Positions 44,353 through 45,732 of a stretch of 45,732 nucleotides of DNA are shown piece after piece (position 1 is the stretch's first letter; each line of letters begins with the position of its first letter). The notes under the pieces are model-generated. The model ran no database searches. It saw nothing but the letters and a program-made list of their open reading frames with translations, and had not been told where the DNA came from. The position numbers and the translations under genes were made by a program. The stretch spans positions 1 to 45,732 of the forward strand of contig QKGI01000095.1 in the NCBI GenBank assembly GCA_003250475.1. The letters are read 5' to 3'. This DNA is from Bacteroidota bacterium. Lineage in GTDB: Bacteria; Bacteroidota; Bacteroidia; Bacteroidales; VadinHA17.

Positions 44353-45087
44353 TCAGGTTTCTATCCTGCGCGGTTTTCTGAAAATACTGGCCAGCTTCAT
44401 GCGGAGCACGCCCCACATGGCCTCTCCGAAGATGCTGCCTGACATCTTGGATGTCCCTGCCCTCCTGTCTGTGAATATTATGGGCAGCTCGACAATCTTA
44501 TAACCAAGCTGCCATGCAGTGAACTTCATCTCTATCTGAAAGCCGTATCCTACCAGGCGTATGTGGCCCGGGTTAATGTTCCGCAGCACTTCACGACGGT
44601 AGCATTTGAAGCCGGCAGTGGTGTCCATGATCTTCATGCCTGTCACCAGTCTCACATACATGGAGGCTATGTACGACATCAATACCCTTCCCATGGGCCA
44701 GTTAACAACATTTACTCCCGAGATGTATCTTGAGCCGATAGAGAGGTCGGCGCCTCCGTTCTCACATGCATCCCACAGCCTTATAAGGTCTTCCGGGTTG
44801 TGTGAAAAATCAGCGTCCATTTCACAGATGTATGAGTAATCTCTTTGCAGTGCCCATTCAAACCCTGCTATATACGCCCTGCCGAGGCCCATTTTACCAG
44901 GCCTTTCAATAATGTGAAGGTTGGGGAATGAGGGCATCATCTCCTTTACCAGTGAGGCGGTGCCGTCAGGAGAGTTGTCATCGATGATAAGTATGTCAAA
45001 CGGAACGGAGAGAGAGGTTACTGCTCTGACCACAGCGTCAATGTTTTCTTTCTCGTTATAAGTCGGTATTATTACAAGGTTTGGCAT
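44353..45087 (-). CDS. Polyprenol monophosphomannose synthase (GT2)
   Basis: This 244-residue glycosyltransferase resembles DPM1/Ppm1, which transfers mannose from GDP-mannose to a polyprenyl phosphate on the cytoplasmic face. It has the GT-A features VIIPTYNEKENI (5-16), IDDNSPDGT (35-43) and MDADFSHNPED (90-100), plus TTAGFKCYRREVL and FTDRRAGTSKMS. No C-terminal membrane domain is present. It is the first gene of the minus-strand group leading to pyrC and fbp. A weak -7-like TAAATTCG lies at 45105-45112. Confidence 0.9.
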   Translation of the reverse strand: MPNLVIIPTYNEKENIDAVVRAVTSLSVPFDILIIDDNSPDGTASLVKEMMPSFPNLHIIERPGKMGLGRAYIAGFEWALQRDYSYICEMDADFSHNPEDLIRLWDACENGGADLSIGSRYISGVNVVNWPMGRVLMSYIASMYVRLVTGMKIMDTTAGFKCYRREVLRNINPGHIRLVGYGFQIEMKFTAWQLGYKIVELPIIFTDRRAGTSKMSGSIFGEAMWGVLRMKLASIFRKPRRIET

Positions 45088-45234
45088 ACAGTACTCTGAC
45101 TTCGCGAATTTAACTATTTTTATTTCTCCGGGCTGTCATTTTATACATATCCTCTTTAACAGGTCCTGTTTTCAGTATCACCGGCCGGCAGATGGTTTTT
45201 ATGTGGCAGCAGTAAAAAATATTTGAGAAAATAT

Positions 45235-45265
45235 TTTGCATGTTTAAGAGGAAGCATTACTTTTG
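45235..45265 (+). promoter_or_regulatory. Promoter for the tRNA-Ile/tRNA-Ala group
   Basis: TTTG (45235-45238), exactly 19 bases, then TACTTTTG (45258-45265): both boxes match the Bacteroidota consensus perfectly. The best promoter in the window. It begins 84 bases before tRNA-Ile. The remaining bases of 45088-45318 show a 6-bp hairpin (45267-45296) and nothing else. Confidence 0.85.
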
Positions 45266-45318
45266 TCACCCCCAAATGATCGAAAATCCTGGGGTGTTCT
45301 TTTTAGTGTGCGCTTATC

Positions 45319-45392
45319 AGTCCCATAGCTCAGTTGGTTAGAGCGCTACACTGATAATGTAGAGGTCCCCAGTTCAACTCTGGGTGGGACTA
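45319..45392 (+). tRNA. ileT: tRNA-Ile (GAT)
   Basis: A full 74-base cloverleaf: acceptor AGTCCCA (45319-45325) pairs with TGGGACT (45385-45391), D arm TAGCTCAGTTGGTTAGAGC, anticodon arm CTACA-CTGATAA-TGTAG with anticodon GAT, and T loop GTTCAACTC. CCA is not encoded. It is normally found between 16S and 23S rRNA genes together with tRNA-Ala, but no rRNA gene is in the window. Confidence 0.97.
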
Positions 45393-45405
45393 CGAAAAAA
45401 GCAAC

Positions 45406-45497
45406 GGGGATTTAGCTCAGTTGGCCAGAGCATCCCGTATCCGCCAGCCGGCGGATCGGGAGGGTCAAGGGATATGAATCCGGTTCTTTACAGAAAT
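45406..45497 (+). pseudogene. tRNA-Ala-derived 92-bp unit, copy 1 (palindrome replaces the anticodon arm)
   Basis: The first 27 bases are identical to the intact tRNA-Ala gene at 45498 (acceptor 5' strand and D arm). The anticodon arm is then replaced by a 29-base palindrome at 45433-45461: TCCCG/CGGGA outside, ATCCGCC/GGCGGAT inside, loop AGCC and one bulged T. GGTCAAGGG follows as in the tRNA, but the T arm and 3' acceptor strand no longer pair (ATGAATCCGGTTCTTTACAG). It cannot work as a tRNA-Ala. It abuts the intact gene directly. Confidence 0.85.
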
Positions 45498-45571
45498 GGG
45501 GATTTAGCTCAGTTGGCCAGAGCACCTGCCTTGCACGCAGGGGGTCAAGGGTTCGACTCCCTTAATCTCCA
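45498..45571 (+). tRNA. alaT: tRNA-Ala (TGC)
   Basis: An intact 74-base gene: acceptor GGGGATT (45498-45504) with AATCTCC (45564-45570; one G-T pair), D arm TAGCTCAGTTGGCCAGAGC, anticodon arm CCTGC-CTTGCAC-GCAGG with anticodon TGC, and T arm AAGGGTTCGACTCCCTT. CCA is not encoded. It is embedded in the array of decayed copies of itself and closed by a terminator. Confidence 0.97.
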
Positions 45572-45575
45572 CAGA

Positions 45576-45605
45576 AGAGTCATCAGCAACGATGGCTCTT
45601 TTTTT
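45576..45605 (+). terminator. Rho-independent terminator after tRNA-Ala
   Basis: AGAGTCATC (45576-45584) and GATGGCTCT (45591-45599) form a 9-bp stem with one G-T pair and a 6-base loop, followed by seven T residues. It ends the tRNA-Ile to tRNA-Ala transcript, so copies 3 and 4 downstream would need another promoter. Confidence 0.85.
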
Positions 45606-45606
45606 A

Positions 45607-45698
45607 TGTGTGTATGGTCAGTTGGCCGGAGCATCCCGTATCCGCCAGTTGGCGGATCGGGAGGGTCAAGGGATCTGAATCCGGTTCTTTACAGAAAT
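45607..45698 (+). pseudogene. tRNA-Ala-derived 92-bp unit, copy 3 (5' end decayed)
   Basis: Same period and layout as copy 1: the first 11 or so bases have diverged or are lost, then TCAGTTGGCC, and a palindrome at 45634-45662. Between copies 1 and 3 the palindrome differs only in the loop (AGCC in copy 1, AGTT here). GGTCAAGGGATCTGAATCCG and TTCTTTACAGAAAT follow with a single base change from copy 1. Confidence 0.8.
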
Positions 45699-45732
45699 GG
45701 GGATTTAGCTCAGTTGCCCGGAGCATCCCGAC
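45699..45732 (+). pseudogene. tRNA-Ala-derived unit, copy 4 (cut by window edge)
   Basis: Begins GGGGATTTAGCTCAGTTG exactly 92 bases after the inferred start of copy 3 and continues GCATCCCGAC to the window end. That is the left arm of the palindrome with a small change (CCCGAC in place of CCCGTA). The array therefore runs beyond this window. Confidence 0.75.

Noticed and set aside
45267-45304. Hairpin CACCCC/GGGGTG followed by T residues before tRNA-Ile, as an attenuator or terminator
   Set aside because: The left arm lies at the expected transcription start (about 5-8 bases past the -7 box), so the RNA would lack most of it; stem only 6 bp with an 18-base loop.

Overview
This 45.7 kb window looks like chromosomal housekeeping DNA from a member of the Bacteroidota, probably a Bacteroidales-type lineage outside the genus Bacteroides. 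The evidence is: several genes preceded by the Bacteroidota promoter core TAnnTTTG (best case TTTG-N19-TACTTTTG before tRNA-Ile); few Shine-Dalgarno sites; the mfd-coaX-porin-TPR-lptC-CNNM and hpt-adk-obgE gene orders; PorV-like and HhH-plus-barrel outer-membrane proteins; and short Adk and Pgi. Naming a genus from sequence alone is not justified. I see no insertion sequence, phage gene, CRISPR array or rRNA gene.

Layout. 1-197 is the start of an acpH-like gene on the minus strand, divergent from a cyclic-2,3-diphosphoglycerate-synthase-like GTPase (446-1786) that ends at a strong terminator. gpsA and pgi follow (1872-4280), convergent with lysS. Next on the minus strand are a D-amino-acid transaminase and a RhaD-type class II aldolase. 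From 8018 comes a fused lipoyl synthase/octanoyltransferase with recJ, then an overlapping pair of outer-membrane proteins (11588-14343). purE is divergent from a dense hpt-adk-obgE-PAP2-plsC operon (15074-18489). parE-parC-aroK (18604-23652) leads into a two-gene membrane module: a six-TM/HEAT-like protein and an nSTAND NTPase with a TM segment and a seven-bladed WD40 propeller (23726-29079). gpmI, a DUF3109 protein and an M20 dipeptidase follow. The minus strand then carries mfd-coaX-OMP-TPR-lptC-small membrane protein-CNNM (41387 down to 32672) and a polyprenol-phosphate-mannose synthase-pyrC-lipoprotein-fbp group (45087 down to 41470). The right end holds tRNA-Ile(GAT), tRNA-Ala(TGC) and an array of decayed tRNA-Ala-like 92-bp units with a GC-rich palindrome in place of the anticodon arm.

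Functionally, most genes serve central carbon metabolism (pgi, gpmI, fbp), phospholipid and envelope building (gpsA, plsC, PAP2, lptC), nucleotide synthesis (purE, hpt, adk, pyrC), cofactors (lipAB, coaX) and DNA maintenance (parE/parC, recJ, mfd). The parts least explained by known biology are the HEAT/nSTAND-WD40 pair, the tRNA-Ala-derived palindromic units and the LipA-LipB fusion. Several starts were moved from the longest open frame to better supported positions: gpsA 1872, HhH-barrel 12391, purE 14993, plsC 17737, parE 18604, OMP 37298, mfd 41387, fbp 42474 and the lipoprotein 42973.
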